Numbered from the stretch's first letter, positions 16,255 through 26,096 are shown. The stretch: 64,000 bases of DNA from Halomonas sp. M20 (GCF_020622265.1 NZ_JACNMQ010000005.1:186001-250000), one strand, 5' to 3'. The notes: generated by a model from the sequence alone, not told the origin. Numbers and translations are program-made.

Positions 16255-17871
16255 ATGGGCAACACGGCGTTGCGTAGCATTTCGCAAGAGATGGTTCCTG
16301 CCGACGTGGATATGGATGATCCACTTGCGAAGGACCAGCAGAAAATCACACTACCTGCCGTTATCGAAAAGGCGGCCAGAGCAAGAACCCCTTCCAGGCG
16401 TATCGACAAGGAAGGCAAGAACGAATATGACGTTTTATACGTCACGCCTGAAATAGCCGATCTAGTCAAGGTGGGAGGACTGGGCGACGTCTCATCGGCG
16501 CTGCCTCGCGCGCTTCGCTTGCGTCACGACGTGCGCGTTCTGCTGCCGGCTTACCGCGAAGTCATTCAGTCGAAGCGCAGGATCGAAGTGGTGGGGCACC
16601 TCCCGGCACTAGCCGACATCCCCGCCTGCGACATAGGCCAGATTACCTATCCTGATGGACTGATTATCTATGTGTTGCTATGCCCCGAGCTGTACGAGCG
16701 AGAGGGCAATCCCTATTGCGACGATTCTGGAGTCGGGTGGGAAGACAACGATATACGCTTCGCACGCCTGAGTCTGGCCGCCGCTGAAATCGCCGCGGGC
16801 AACGCAGGACTCAACTGGTGTCCTCAGCTTCTGCATCTCAATGATTGGACCTGTGGGCTGACCGCAGGCTATCTGAAGTGGTGGGGGGAAGCCACGCCCT
16901 GCATATTCACCATCCACAATCTTGCCTATCAAGGCGTGTTCGACGCTTCTCGCTGCAAGGTGCTCGGCGTGCCGGAAGAAGCGATGACCATTGAAGGGGT
17001 GGAGTATCACGGCCAGTTGTCCTACATGAAAGCCGGGATTGCCTACTCCGGTCGAGTGACCACGGTGAGCGCCACCTATGCCAGGGAAATTACTACGCCG
17101 GAGTTTGGCTGCGGGCTCGAAGGGTTGCTGAGCACCAAGGCCGAGCAGGGGCGCCTCATCGGTATACCCAATGGTATCGATGAAAGCTGGAACCCGCGTA
17201 CCGATGCCCATCTGGCGCGGGCTTTCGCCAAGAACGATTGGCGCGGCAAGCGTGCCAATGCTGACTATGTGCGCCAGCTGTTCGGTCTGGCAGTATGCAC
17301 TGGCCCCTTGTTTGCCGTGGTCTCGCGTCTGGTGCATCAAAAGGGTATCGACCTGACCATTGGTGTGGCGGAGTCCATCATTCGCCGAGGCGGGCAGATC
17401 GTGTTCATCGGGCGTGGCGAGCGTGGGACCGAGCGGGCGTTGTGCACTCTGGCAGACCGATTCCCCGGGGCGATCGGTGTCAATATCGGTTTCGACGAAG
17501 GCGAAGCACGCTGCATCTACGCCGGTAGCGACTTCCTGTTGATGCCATCGCGTTTCGAGCCCTGCGGGCTCAGTCAGATGTACGCCCAACGCTTCGGCTC
17601 GCTACCCATTGCCCATCGTACCGGCGGGCTGGTGGATACCATCGAGGATGGAGTGACCGGTTTTTTGTTCGACGAAGTGACATTTGCAAGCTACATGCAA
17701 GCCATCGACCGCGCGTTCAGGGTCTTTCGTGCGACGGATCTATTCTACGCCATGCGTCGTGCTGCAATGGCGGGGCGTTACCACTGGTGCCAATCCATCG
17801 AGCCCTACAACCAGTTGTACAGCACGACCCTCGACGAAATGGAGTTTTCCCATGGGCAAGCTGGCAATTGA
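16255..17871 (+). CDS. glgA: Glycogen synthase (GT5)
   Basis: 538 residues; AAGGAGG 7 bases before ATG 16255. GT5 features: KVGGLGDV (residues 72-79, the donor-phosphate Lys-x-Gly-Gly loop), HLNDWTCGLTAGYLK, FTIHNLAYQG, and the C-terminal nucleotide-binding lobe with SRFEPCGLSQMYAQRFG and HRTGGLVDTI. It adds glucose from ADP- or UDP-glucose to alpha-1,4-glucan. The first 57 residues precede the normal GlgA start (YDVLYVTPEIA) and are an unassigned hydrophilic extension. First gene of the 20-kb glucan/trehalose cluster; it overlaps the next gene by 20 bases. No glgC is in the window. Confidence 0.93.
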   Translation: MGNTALRSISQEMVPADVDMDDPLAKDQQKITLPAVIEKAARARTPSRRIDKEGKNEYDVLYVTPEIADLVKVGGLGDVSSALPRALRLRHDVRVLLPAYREVIQSKRRIEVVGHLPALADIPACDIGQITYPDGLIIYVLLCPELYEREGNPYCDDSGVGWEDNDIRFARLSLAAAEIAAGNAGLNWCPQLLHLNDWTCGLTAGYLKWWGEATPCIFTIHNLAYQGVFDASRCKVLGVPEEAMTIEGVEYHGQLSYMKAGIAYSGRVTTVSATYAREITTPEFGCGLEGLLSTKAEQGRLIGIPNGIDESWNPRTDAHLARAFAKNDWRGKRANADYVRQLFGLAVCTGPLFAVVSRLVHQKGIDLTIGVAESIIRRGGQIVFIGRGERGTERALCTLADRFPGAIGVNIGFDEGEARCIYAGSDFLLMPSRFEPCGLSQMYAQRFGSLPIAHRTGGLVDTIEDGVTGFLFDEVTFASYMQAIDRAFRVFRATDLFYAMRRAAMAGRYHWCQSIEPYNQLYSTTLDEMEFSHGQAGN

Positions 17872-19249
17872 CGTGATGCTGCAAATGGACGAGAAATCGT
17901 CCACGCCCAATCGAAGAACCACCTCGAGTCTGCCGGAGCTTCTTCCACCCCTGGCGCCGGCTGATCGTTGGTACGACGGGCAATGGCTATTACGGCGGAG
18001 CCGTCAGAACTTCACCTCGGCGCCTCTTTCCGTCTACCGCTTCAGTCCAGCGGGTTGGCGTCTGGACGGGATAGGCAGACCTTTGTCCTGGATGGCGCTG
18101 ATCGATCGTCTTTTGCCCTATGTGTCGGATCTTGGCTTCACCCATATCGCATTGACCGGAGTGAATGTAAGGCAAGTCGATGACGAAGCATTTGCCACTT
18201 TCATTCTCGCCTGCCATGAAAGCGATATCGGCGTGATACTGGACTGGGAGGTTGCCCCGCAATCGGAACGTGCAGCCGATGAAGACACCCAGGCCTTTGA
18301 CGATCTGCTCCGCCAGTTGCTCGGGTGGGTAGAGCACTACCATATCGACGGACTCCATCTGAAAGAGCGTGAAGAACGGGTCGATGACGGTCTCATCGAG
18401 TTCTTGATACAGGGCATCGCGAAACGCCGCCACGACGTTCTCATGTTGATTGATCGGCCGGTAGATATGCCGGTTCATCTGTTGACTCGAGTGCTGATAT
18501 GCCACACGCGCTGGTCACGTAATACCTTGAATTATTTACGCGTGCCTGCGGAGTGGCGAGGTAGGGAGCACCACCTGCTGCATGAAAACACGGGCACAGC
18601 CTTTGACATGCATTTTATTTTGCCGCTGCCGGACGAGTCATCGGAAGGTGAGCCGCAGGGCTGGCTCGAGCACATGCCGGGAGACCCCTGGCAGAAGTTC
18701 GCCAATCTGCGTGCTGCCATGAGTTACATGTGGGCGCACCCCGGCAAGAAGCTTTTGGGCATGGGCAGCGAGTTTGCGCAGGGGCATGCATGGCAGTCTG
18801 GTAAATCCCTCGATTGGGAATTGCTGGACCAAACCTTCCATGCGGGCATGCTGCGTCTGGTGGCGGATCTCAATCGCCTGTATGGCAACGAGTCGGCGCT
18901 TCACGAATGCGACATCGAATCCAGTAGCTTCACCTGGGTGATAGGGGATGACGTCACCAATAGTGTCATCGCTTTCTTGCGCTATGGCAGTGAGGGTACC
19001 GCGCCGTTGCTGGTCGTCATCAATTTTACCCCCAGCGTCCTTGAGAATTATCGCATCGGTGTGCCGACCCTGGGCGCCTGGCACGAGGTGCTTAACAGCG
19101 ACAGCGTATTTTACGGCGGTTCGAACGTGGGCAATGCCAATGGCGTCGAGGCCCTGCTGGAGCCGAGTCATGGTTTCCCGGTATCCGTATCATTGACGCT
19201 ACCGCCCCTAGGGGCGTTGTTCTTGAGACAAGGAGATTGGCCAGCATGA
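17852..19249 (+). CDS. Degenerate GlgB paralogue (probable GH13 pseudoenzyme)
   Basis: 465 residues from ATG 17852 (GGAG 8 bases upstream, inside the end of glgA). From about residue 55 it aligns with the catalytic barrel and C-terminal beta domain of the true GlgB encoded at 34520-36763: MPGDPWQKFANLRAAM, HPGKKLL-MGSEFAQ, DLNRLY, SFTWVIGDD and FYGGSN match almost exactly. Both N-terminal carbohydrate-binding domains (about 250 residues) and several barrel loops are missing. Catalytic region I reads DWEVAP instead of DWVPAH; region II reads HIDGLHLKE, so Arg becomes His169 and the nucleophilic Asp becomes Lys171; region III AEES becomes IDRP; region IV HDE becomes PDE. It probably cannot branch glucan. 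It may bind glucan or act as a scaffold. The frame is intact and coupled at both ends (ATGA overlap with treZ). Confidence 0.85.
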   Translation: MGKLAIDVMLQMDEKSSTPNRRTTSSLPELLPPLAPADRWYDGQWLLRRSRQNFTSAPLSVYRFSPAGWRLDGIGRPLSWMALIDRLLPYVSDLGFTHIALTGVNVRQVDDEAFATFILACHESDIGVILDWEVAPQSERAADEDTQAFDDLLRQLLGWVEHYHIDGLHLKEREERVDDGLIEFLIQGIAKRRHDVLMLIDRPVDMPVHLLTRVLICHTRWSRNTLNYLRVPAEWRGREHHLLHENTGTAFDMHFILPLPDESSEGEPQGWLEHMPGDPWQKFANLRAAMSYMWAHPGKKLLGMGSEFAQGHAWQSGKSLDWELLDQTFHAGMLRLVADLNRLYGNESALHECDIESSSFTWVIGDDVTNSVIAFLRYGSEGTAPLLVVINFTPSVLENYRIGVPTLGAWHEVLNSDSVFYGGSNVGNANGVEALLEPSHGFPVSVSLTLPPLGALFLRQGDWPA

Positions 19250-21066
19250 GTATGGACGAAACACCTGCTGCCAGCTTCCGATTCGATCCCCGCTTCGGCG
19301 CCCAGTTACAGACCGATGGCAGAACACGCTTCACGCTATGGGCGCCTACCGCAGAGCAGGTGTGGCTCGAGATAGAGGGGGGCGACAGCCAGTCAATGCA
19401 GCCTATGCAAGACGGCCATCATCAGCTGATCGTTCAATGCGCGGCAGGGGCGCGTTATCGCTACCGAGTGTTCAGCGACGAACACGCTCAAGGACTTGCG
19501 ATCCCCGATCCTGCTTCTCGCGCCCAGCTCGATGATATCGACGGGCCCAGCCTGGTAATCGATCCTGATCGTTACACCTGGCAACATCCTCAATGGCAAG
19601 GTCGTCCCTGGCACGAGAGCGTCATCTACGAGCTTCATGTCGGAACGCTTGGCGGTTTTGAGGGAGTGCGTCAGCGTCTGGCGTATCTTGCTTCTCTGGG
19701 CATCACCGCCATCGAGCTGATGCCGGTAGCGGAGTTTCCCGGCGGGCGCAACTGGGGCTACGACGGCGTACTGCCCTACGCAGTGGAAGCCTCCTATGGC
19801 GATCCGGACGATCTGAAAGCGCTGATCGACGAGGCGCACGGTCATGGACTGATGGTGTATCTCGATGTCGTCTACAACCATTTCGGGCCGGATGGCAACT
19901 ATCTGGCCGCCTACGCAGGCACCTTCTTTCGTGAAGACCTGCCCACCCCCTGGGGTGCCGCCATCGATTTTCGCCAGCCCCAGGTGCGCCGCTACTTCAT
20001 TGATAATGCCTTGATGTGGCTATTGGAGTATCGCTTCGATGGACTTCGCTTCGATGCGGTGCATGCCATTGGTGAGCAGGATTTTCTTACGGAGATGGCC
20101 CGGGAGATTCGTGCGCGGGTCGAGCCCGGGCGTCACGTACATCTGATGCTCGAGAACGAGAGCAATCAGGCCAGTCTGCTCGATCCGACACTTTTCGATG
20201 CCCAGTGGAATGACGACTGGCACAATGTCATGCATGTACTGCTCACCGGCGAGTATGAAGGCTATTACAGCGACTTTACCGAAGGCGCTACCGAGCGCCT
20301 GGCGCGCTGCCTGGGCGAAGGCTTCATCTATCAAGGTGAGACGACTCGCGGCGGCCATGCGCGAGGCGAGTCCAGCGCGCATCTGCCCCCCAGTGCCTTC
20401 GTGATCTTTCTGCAGAACCACGATCAGATCGGCAATCGCGCCCTGGGCGAGCGGCTTGGGTTGTTGACCGAGCCGCAGGCTTTGGTCGCGGCAACGGTGC
20501 CCCTGTTGCTGTCGCCGATGATCCCGCTGCTGTTCATGGGGGAAGAGTGGGGCTCGACGCAGCCTTTTTGCTTCTTCACTTCTCATCATGGCGAACTGGC
20601 CGAGGCGGTACGTAAAGGTCGGCGTAACGAATTCGCGGCTTTCAGCGCCTTCAGCGATGCAGCCACGCGAGAAGCGATCCCGGACCCCAACGATCGTCAG
20701 ACCTTCGTCGATTCCATTCCGGACTTCGACTACCGGGAAACGCCGTCTCATGCCATGTGGTTGACACGTTATCGAAAACTGCTGGCGCTGCGTCAGCGTG
20801 AGATCGTACCTCGCTTGCCCGGCGCTGTCGCCGAAACCGTCGAGGTGCTGGCAGAAAAGGCATGGCTTGCCCGGTGGCGCCTGAATGATCGCAGTCAACT
20901 CGTCATCGCATTGAATTTGCGCGATGACAGAGTCACTGTGACAGGGCTTTCCGGCATAACAGGGCTTCTCTACGAGACTCAGGAAGGGACCGCAGCAAGC
21001 GCAGAGGAAGGATGGCTCGAAAGATATAGCGCCGTTGCCTGGTTGCACACCGATACGCAAGGATGA
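19246..21066 (+). CDS. treZ: Malto-oligosyltrehalose trehalohydrolase
   Basis: 606 residues from ATG 19246, which overlaps the previous stop (ATGA) and has AGGAGA 9 bases upstream. N-terminal CBM48-like domain (about 15-105; FTLWAPTAEQVWL), then a GH13 barrel: VIYELHVGTLG, YLDVVYNHFGPDGNY, FDGLRFDAVH with nucleophile Asp270, the LMLENESN acid region and FLQNHDQIGNRALGERL. The HDQIGNRA-type region IV is typical of TreZ. It releases trehalose from the maltooligosyl-trehalose made by TreY. Its stop overlaps the next start (ATGA). Confidence 0.93.
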   Translation: MSMDETPAASFRFDPRFGAQLQTDGRTRFTLWAPTAEQVWLEIEGGDSQSMQPMQDGHHQLIVQCAAGARYRYRVFSDEHAQGLAIPDPASRAQLDDIDGPSLVIDPDRYTWQHPQWQGRPWHESVIYELHVGTLGGFEGVRQRLAYLASLGITAIELMPVAEFPGGRNWGYDGVLPYAVEASYGDPDDLKALIDEAHGHGLMVYLDVVYNHFGPDGNYLAAYAGTFFREDLPTPWGAAIDFRQPQVRRYFIDNALMWLLEYRFDGLRFDAVHAIGEQDFLTEMAREIRARVEPGRHVHLMLENESNQASLLDPTLFDAQWNDDWHNVMHVLLTGEYEGYYSDFTEGATERLARCLGEGFIYQGETTRGGHARGESSAHLPPSAFVIFLQNHDQIGNRALGERLGLLTEPQALVAATVPLLLSPMIPLLFMGEEWGSTQPFCFFTSHHGELAEAVRKGRRNEFAAFSAFSDAATREAIPDPNDRQTFVDSIPDFDYRETPSHAMWLTRYRKLLALRQREIVPRLPGAVAETVEVLAEKAWLARWRLNDRSQLVIALNLRDDRVTVTGLSGITGLLYETQEGTAASAEEGWLERYSAVAWLHTDTQG

Positions 21067-24000
21067 TGGGTATGAACGATGCGGCCTTGAGAGAACTTGC
21101 CGACGCCGTCGGGTTGATCGAGCAATGGGAAGATAGCGAAGGCAACCTATGCCATCTTGACGACGAGACGCGCCATACACTGCTCAAGGCGCTGGGCTTT
21201 GATGTCGACAATGAAGTCGCGCTGCGTGCCAGCACCGAACGCCTGCAGCGGCTATATCATCCTGCCGGCCCGGATGAGCTGCCGCCGCTGATCAGCGTGG
21301 ATTGTGATACTCCCATCGAGCTGCCCTGTCCGCTCGCATCGGGTACGACATTCACGGTGATACTGGAAACCGGTGAAAAGCGAGAAGGGCAAGCCGATCA
21401 TGAAGGCCGCTTACCCGCCATCGAGAGTCCGGGTTACCATCGCCTGCAGCTGGGCGAGACAACGCTGACTCTGGCCGTGGCACCCCGGCGCTGCTTTGGC
21501 GTGGCGGATGCTTGCGGCAACATCGACGGCGAGACTCAATCGGAACCGCACCTGTGGGGGCTGGCGGTGCAGGTGTATTCCCTGCGTCGTACGGGTGCTG
21601 GCGGCATCGGCGATACCCTGGCATTGGCAGCGCTCGGACGCGCCGCCGCCGAACGCCAGGCGGATGCCTTGGTCATCAGTCCCATGCATGCCATGTTCAG
21701 CGCGGATACTCAGCGCTATAGCCCTTATTCTCCCTCCAGCCGCCTGTTGTTCAACGTCCTGTATGCATCGCCGAGGATCGTACTGAGCAAGGAACTGGTG
21801 GAAGAGGCCATCGATCGGTGCGGACTGCAGGAAGAGCTCGCTCGTCTCGAGGCGGCAGAGCTCATCGATTGGCCTGGGGCGGCTCAAGCCAAGTTGACTT
21901 GGTTGCGCGAGCTTTTCGTTCTGTTCCAGAAGCGCAGCGATCAGGATGATGAAACCGATGTGCTGAAGCGCAAATTCAATGCCTTCCGGGCCGCCGGTGG
22001 TGAACTCCTCGAGGATCACTGTCGTTTCGAAGCCCTGCAAATGGCGCGTTCTGAAGGCAACTGGCGTGACTGGCCCGAAGCGCTACGCGATCCGCGCAGT
22101 CATGATGTTGCGCGATTCGCCCAGGACAATGCCCAGGAAGTGACTTTCCATGCCTTCCTGCAATGGCTGGTCGCGGAAGGGTTGGAGTATGCCCAGGACA
22201 ATATGCGCGATGCTGGCATGGCCCTTGGGCTAATCGCCGATCTGGCGGTCGGGGCGGATGGTGCCGGCAGCCAGACCTGGAGCCGCCAGGAAGAAATGCT
22301 CGAAGGCGTCTCCATCGGTGCGCCGCCGGACTCGTTCAACGTGCACGGTCAGGATTGGGGCCTGGCGTCCTTCTCGCCCCACGGCCTGGTGCGCTCCGGT
22401 TTTCGCAGTTTCATCGATATGCTGCGCACCGCGTTTCGTCATGCTGGCGGGCTGCGTATCGATCATATTCTGGGTCTGCTGCGACTGTGGCTGGTGCCTC
22501 ATGGCGCCTCTGCCAAGCAGGGCGGCTACATCCGCTTTCCATTGAACGACATGCTGCGGCTGGTCGCCTTGGAATCCTGGCGTCATCGCGCCATCGTTAT
22601 CGGGGAGGACCTGGGTACCGTGGCGCCGGGCTTTCGCGACCAGCTCGCGGCGCGCGGCATCCTGGGCATGCGCGTGCTCTGGTTCGAGCAGGATACCCAG
22701 GGGGATTTCATCGCTCCAGATGAGTGGACTGACAAGGCCGCGGCAATGTCCTCGACCCACGATCTGCCCACCGTGGCGGGGTGGTGGTCGGGTTACGACA
22801 TCGATCTGCGAGATCGTTTCGGCCTGCTTGGCGAGAAGCAGGACGCTACCTTGGAGCACCGTCAGCGGGACCGGGAGCGAGTTAGCCTGGCACGAGCGCT
22901 GGGTGTAAGCGACGCCACCGCCAACTCCGCCAGGCTGGCCGCCGACGATATTCCCCTTGCAAGGATACTGGATGCCAGCGCCGCCTACCTTGGCCATACC
23001 CCATCGCCCTTGGTGGTGCTTCCCATGGAAGATGCGCTGGGTCTTGAACGCCAGCCCAATCTACCGGGCACCGTGGATGAACATCCCAACTGGCGTCGAC
23101 GCTGGGCCGAACCGGCGGGAGAACTGCTCGCCGGGGCTTCGATACGCAAGCGCCTGAGTGGACTCGATACGGCGCGTCACGCTGCCCATAAAAACTCGAC
23201 TTCCAGGAAAGAGGCGCTGGAACAAGCATCCCCGACACAATTGCCGAACGAACGCACCGATAGCACAGCAAGAAATGCGACGAGGAGGTCATCTTTGATT
23301 AACAGTATTCGCGCCACCGTGCGACTACAGTTTCACTCCAAATTCACCCTGGACGACGCGCTGCCCTGGATCGACTACTATGCGGATCTAGGCATCAGTC
23401 ATGTCTATGCCTCGCCGCTGCTCGCCTCGCGTAGCGGATCGACCCACGGCTACGACGGTATCGATCCGACCCGCCTCGACCCGGAACTGGGTGGCGAAGA
23501 AGCACTCGAGCGTCTGGTCACCAAGCTGCGCGAACGGGATATGGGGCTGATACTCGATATCGTACCCAATCATGTGGCGGTGGGCGGCTCCGAAAATCTG
23601 TGGTGGCAGGATGTATTGACTCAGGGTCAACGCAGCCCCTACGCCAACTACTTCGATATCGACTGGCACTCGCCGGACCCGTTACTCAGCGGTAAGGTGC
23701 TGCTACCGTTTCTCGGCGGCCCCTATGGCGAAGTACTGCATTCCGGGGAACTGAAACTGAGTTACGAGGCGTCAACCGCAGGCTTCTACGTCGCCTATCA
23801 TGAGCATCATTTCCCCATCGATCCATTGCACTATGGCGCCATCCTGCGTCATGCCAACGAGGACACTTTGCAGTCTCTGGCGAGGCGCTTCGATGAGGCA
23901 CAGAGTAGTGCTGATTCTCAACACGTTCTGATCGAGGCGCGGGAGCGTCTTGCTCATGCCAATGAAAAAGCGGATGTTCAGACCGCGTTACAGGAGGCCT

Positions 24001-26096
24001 TGGCTTGCTTCGATACGACCGATCGACAGGGCGCGGCTGCACTGCACGAACTGCTCGAAAAACAGCACTATCGTCTGGCCTTCTGGCGTACCGCCTCGGA
24101 TGAGATCAACTGGCGGCGCTTTTTCGATATTACCGAGCTGGGCGGGCTCCGTGTCGAAGTGCCGGAGGTCTTCGATGCAACCCACAGTGTGATCCTGCGC
24201 CTGGTGGAACGAGGCTGGGTCGACGGCCTGCGGGTCGATCATGTGGATGGTCTGGCGGATCCCGGGGGTTATTGCCGCAAGTTGCGCCAATGCCTGGAGA
24301 GTCTGGCACAGCATCGCCCGGATAATGTGCCGCGCTATGTTGCGCTTTACGTCGAGAAAATTCTGGCTGAGGGGGAAGCCCTGCATACCGATTGGGGGGT
24401 GGACGGCACCACCGGTTATGAATTCATGAACGAAGTATCCGGACTGCAGCATGATCCGGCAGGCGCGGCGCCATTGCGCGCGCTATGGCGGGAAACAAGC
24501 GGTCGTGGCAGCGATTTTCTTGTCGAGGTGCGCAAGGCCCGGGCGGAAATGCTCGAAAGCGCCTTGTCCAGTGAATTTCACGCCTGCGCTCGGGCGCTGC
24601 TGGCCCTGGCACGACACGATACTGCTACCCGGGACATCACTCTCGGCGCCATCGAACGAGTGCTCAAGGCGCTGGTGGTGCATTTCCCTGTCTATCGCAC
24701 TTATGCGGATGCGAAAGGGCGCCCCGAGGCCGACCGGACGCATTTCGAGCAAGCCAAGGTCGAGGCGCGCGGTGACGTGAATCCACCGGAGCGCGATCTG
24801 CTCGATCAGCTCGATCGCTGGCTGGGAGAAGAAGCGCCCGACGAGTGTCAGGATGAAGAGGCGCGTGCACTACGGCTGCGTGCCATGCAGCGCTTTCAGC
24901 AGCTGACCTCGCCGGTGGCTGCCAAGGCGGTGGAAGATACTGCCGGCTATCGTTCCACGGTGTTGATTTCGCGTAACGACGTGGGCTTCGATCCACAGCA
25001 TTTCAGCCATACTCCGGCTTATTTTCATGAGGCATGTCGCTGGCGCGCGGAGCAGTTTCCTCTATCCCTTGTCACTACGGCCACCCATGATCACAAACGC
25101 GGAGAGGACGTGCGGGCACGATTGGCGGTACTCAGTGAACTGCCTGGGGTGTTTGCAGAGCAGATGCGCCGCTGGCACGAGAATGCGTCCTCCATGCGAG
25201 AAGAGCAGAGCGCGGGGAGTGCGCCTTCACCGGGAGATGAGCTGATTCTTTACCAGATGCTGCTGGGCGCCTGGGCGCCCAACCAGGATCGTGAAGACGA
25301 TGAGGCCATGCGCGGCTTTGCTGAGCGTATCGCCCAGTGGCAAGAGAAAGCGCTGCGTGAGGCCAAACTGCGCAGTCACTGGCTATGGCCTGACAGCGAC
25401 TATGAGGCAGCCTGTCGGAATTTCCTGTTTGGCCTGATCGAAGACTCCGCCTTGCGCAATGAGTTGAGCGATGCGGCGCGAGCCCTTGATCTGCCCGGCG
25501 CGGTCAATGGCCTGGTACAGGTGGTATTGCGCCTGACCGTGCCCGGCGTGCCGGATCTCTATCAAGGCACGGAATTTTGGGACTATAGCCTGGTGGATCC
25601 GGACAATCGCCGCAGTGTCCACTATCAGGCACGTCAAACGGCACTCGCGGAAAGTCATTTGCCTCAGGAGGCATTGACGCACTGGCGTGATGGGCGGGTC
25701 AAGCAAGCGGTCATTGCTCGATTGCTTGCATTGCGCCAGGGGGCTCCGACGCTTTTTGCCCAGGGCGACTACACAGCCATTACGGTAGAGGGTGGCCGAA
25801 AGGAGCATGTGGTGGCATTCAGCCGCGAGCATGGGGAGCAGGCGCTGCTGGTGGTCGTGCCCCGGCTGCCCGCGACCCTGCTCGGTTCCGCCTCTTTGCC
25901 ATTGATACCTCACGAAGAGTGGAGCAATACGCGGCTGCAGATACCGGAATCACTGCAAGGCCAATGGCGCGACGTGCTGACCGGTAATACCGTGGAATTG
26001 ACTCAAGAGACGATAATGATCAGTGAATTGCTGGCACATTTTACTGCCGGTGTTTTTGTCAGCGTTAGTGCAGGGGGAGTGAAAGATGACGGATGA
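21063..26096 (+). CDS. malQ-treY: Fused 4-alpha-glucanotransferase and malto-oligosyltrehalose synthase
   Basis: 1677 residues in one frame. Residues 1 to about 720 are MalQ (GH77): GAPPDSFNVHGQDWG, GGLRIDHILGL with the nucleophile, VIGEDLGTV with the acid, and SSTHDLPTVAGWW. From residue 745 the sequence is TreY (GH13): RATVRLQFHSKFTLDDALPW, SGSTHGYDGIDPTRLDPELGG, INWRRFFDITELGGLR, GWVDGLRVDHVDGLADP and VPDLYQGTEFWDYSLVDPDN. MalQ rearranges alpha-1,4-glucans; TreY converts their reducing end to a trehalose unit. In Pseudomonas the two are separate adjacent genes. A Shine-Dalgarno plus TTG lies exactly at the junction (listed separately), so free TreY may also be made. Overlaps treZ by 4 bases and the DUF2934 gene by 11. 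Confidence 0.9.
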   Translation: MMGMNDAALRELADAVGLIEQWEDSEGNLCHLDDETRHTLLKALGFDVDNEVALRASTERLQRLYHPAGPDELPPLISVDCDTPIELPCPLASGTTFTVILETGEKREGQADHEGRLPAIESPGYHRLQLGETTLTLAVAPRRCFGVADACGNIDGETQSEPHLWGLAVQVYSLRRTGAGGIGDTLALAALGRAAAERQADALVISPMHAMFSADTQRYSPYSPSSRLLFNVLYASPRIVLSKELVEEAIDRCGLQEELARLEAAELIDWPGAAQAKLTWLRELFVLFQKRSDQDDETDVLKRKFNAFRAAGGELLEDHCRFEALQMARSEGNWRDWPEALRDPRSHDVARFAQDNAQEVTFHAFLQWLVAEGLEYAQDNMRDAGMALGLIADLAVGADGAGSQTWSRQEEMLEGVSIGAPPDSFNVHGQDWGLASFSPHGLVRSGFRSFIDMLRTAFRHAGGLRIDHILGLLRLWLVPHGASAKQGGYIRFPLNDMLRLVALESWRHRAIVIGEDLGTVAPGFRDQLAARGILGMRVLWFEQDTQGDFIAPDEWTDKAAAMSSTHDLPTVAGWWSGYDIDLRDRFGLLGEKQDATLEHRQRDRERVSLARALGVSDATANSARLAADDIPLARILDASAAYLGHTPSPLVVLPMEDALGLERQPNLPGTVDEHPNWRRRWAEPAGELLAGASIRKRLSGLDTARHAAHKNSTSRKEALEQASPTQLPNERTDSTARNATRRSSLINSIRATVRLQFHSKFTLDDALPWIDYYADLGISHVYASPLLASRSGSTHGYDGIDPTRLDPELGGEEALERLVTKLRERDMGLILDIVPNHVAVGGSENLWWQDVLTQGQRSPYANYFDIDWHSPDPLLSGKVLLPFLGGPYGEVLHSGELKLSYEASTAGFYVAYHEHHFPIDPLHYGAILRHANEDTLQSLARRFDEAQSSADSQHVLIEARERLAHANEKADVQTALQEALACFDTTDRQGAAALHELLEKQHYRLAFWRTASDEINWRRFFDITELGGLRVEVPEVFDATHSVILRLVERGWVDGLRVDHVDGLADPGGYCRKLRQCLESLAQHRPDNVPRYVALYVEKILAEGEALHTDWGVDGTTGYEFMNEVSGLQHDPAGAAPLRALWRETSGRGSDFLVEVRKARAEMLESALSSEFHACARALLALARHDTATRDITLGAIERVLKALVVHFPVYRTYADAKGRPEADRTHFEQAKVEARGDVNPPERDLLDQLDRWLGEEAPDECQDEEARALRLRAMQRFQQLTSPVAAKAVEDTAGYRSTVLISRNDVGFDPQHFSHTPAYFHEACRWRAEQFPLSLVTTATHDHKRGEDVRARLAVLSELPGVFAEQMRRWHENASSMREEQSAGSAPSPGDELILYQMLLGAWAPNQDREDDEAMRGFAERIAQWQEKALREAKLRSHWLWPDSDYEAACRNFLFGLIEDSALRNELSDAARALDLPGAVNGLVQVVLRLTVPGVPDLYQGTEFWDYSLVDPDNRRSVHYQARQTALAESHLPQEALTHWRDGRVKQAVIARLLALRQGAPTLFAQGDYTAITVEGGRKEHVVAFSREHGEQALLVVVPRLPATLLGSASLPLIPHEEWSNTRLQIPESLQGQWRDVLTGNTVELTQETIMISELLAHFTAGVFVSVSAGGVKDDG
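23283..23297 (+). promoter_or_regulatory. Internal ribosome binding site and TTG at the MalQ/TreY junction
   Basis: AGGAGG at 23283-23288 is followed, 6 bases later, by TTG at 23295, in frame. The encoded product would be (M)INSIRATVRLQF..., the usual TreY beginning, 933 residues long. In the fusion these bases encode the linker residues TRRSSL. Either free TreY is also made, or a former start site was kept after the genes fused. Confidence 0.6.

Noticed and set aside
17684-17851. Upstream extension of the degenerate GlgB frame
   Set aside because: These codons lie inside glgA in another frame and encode Ser/Arg/Pro-rich non-family sequence; ATG 17852 has a proper ribosome site.
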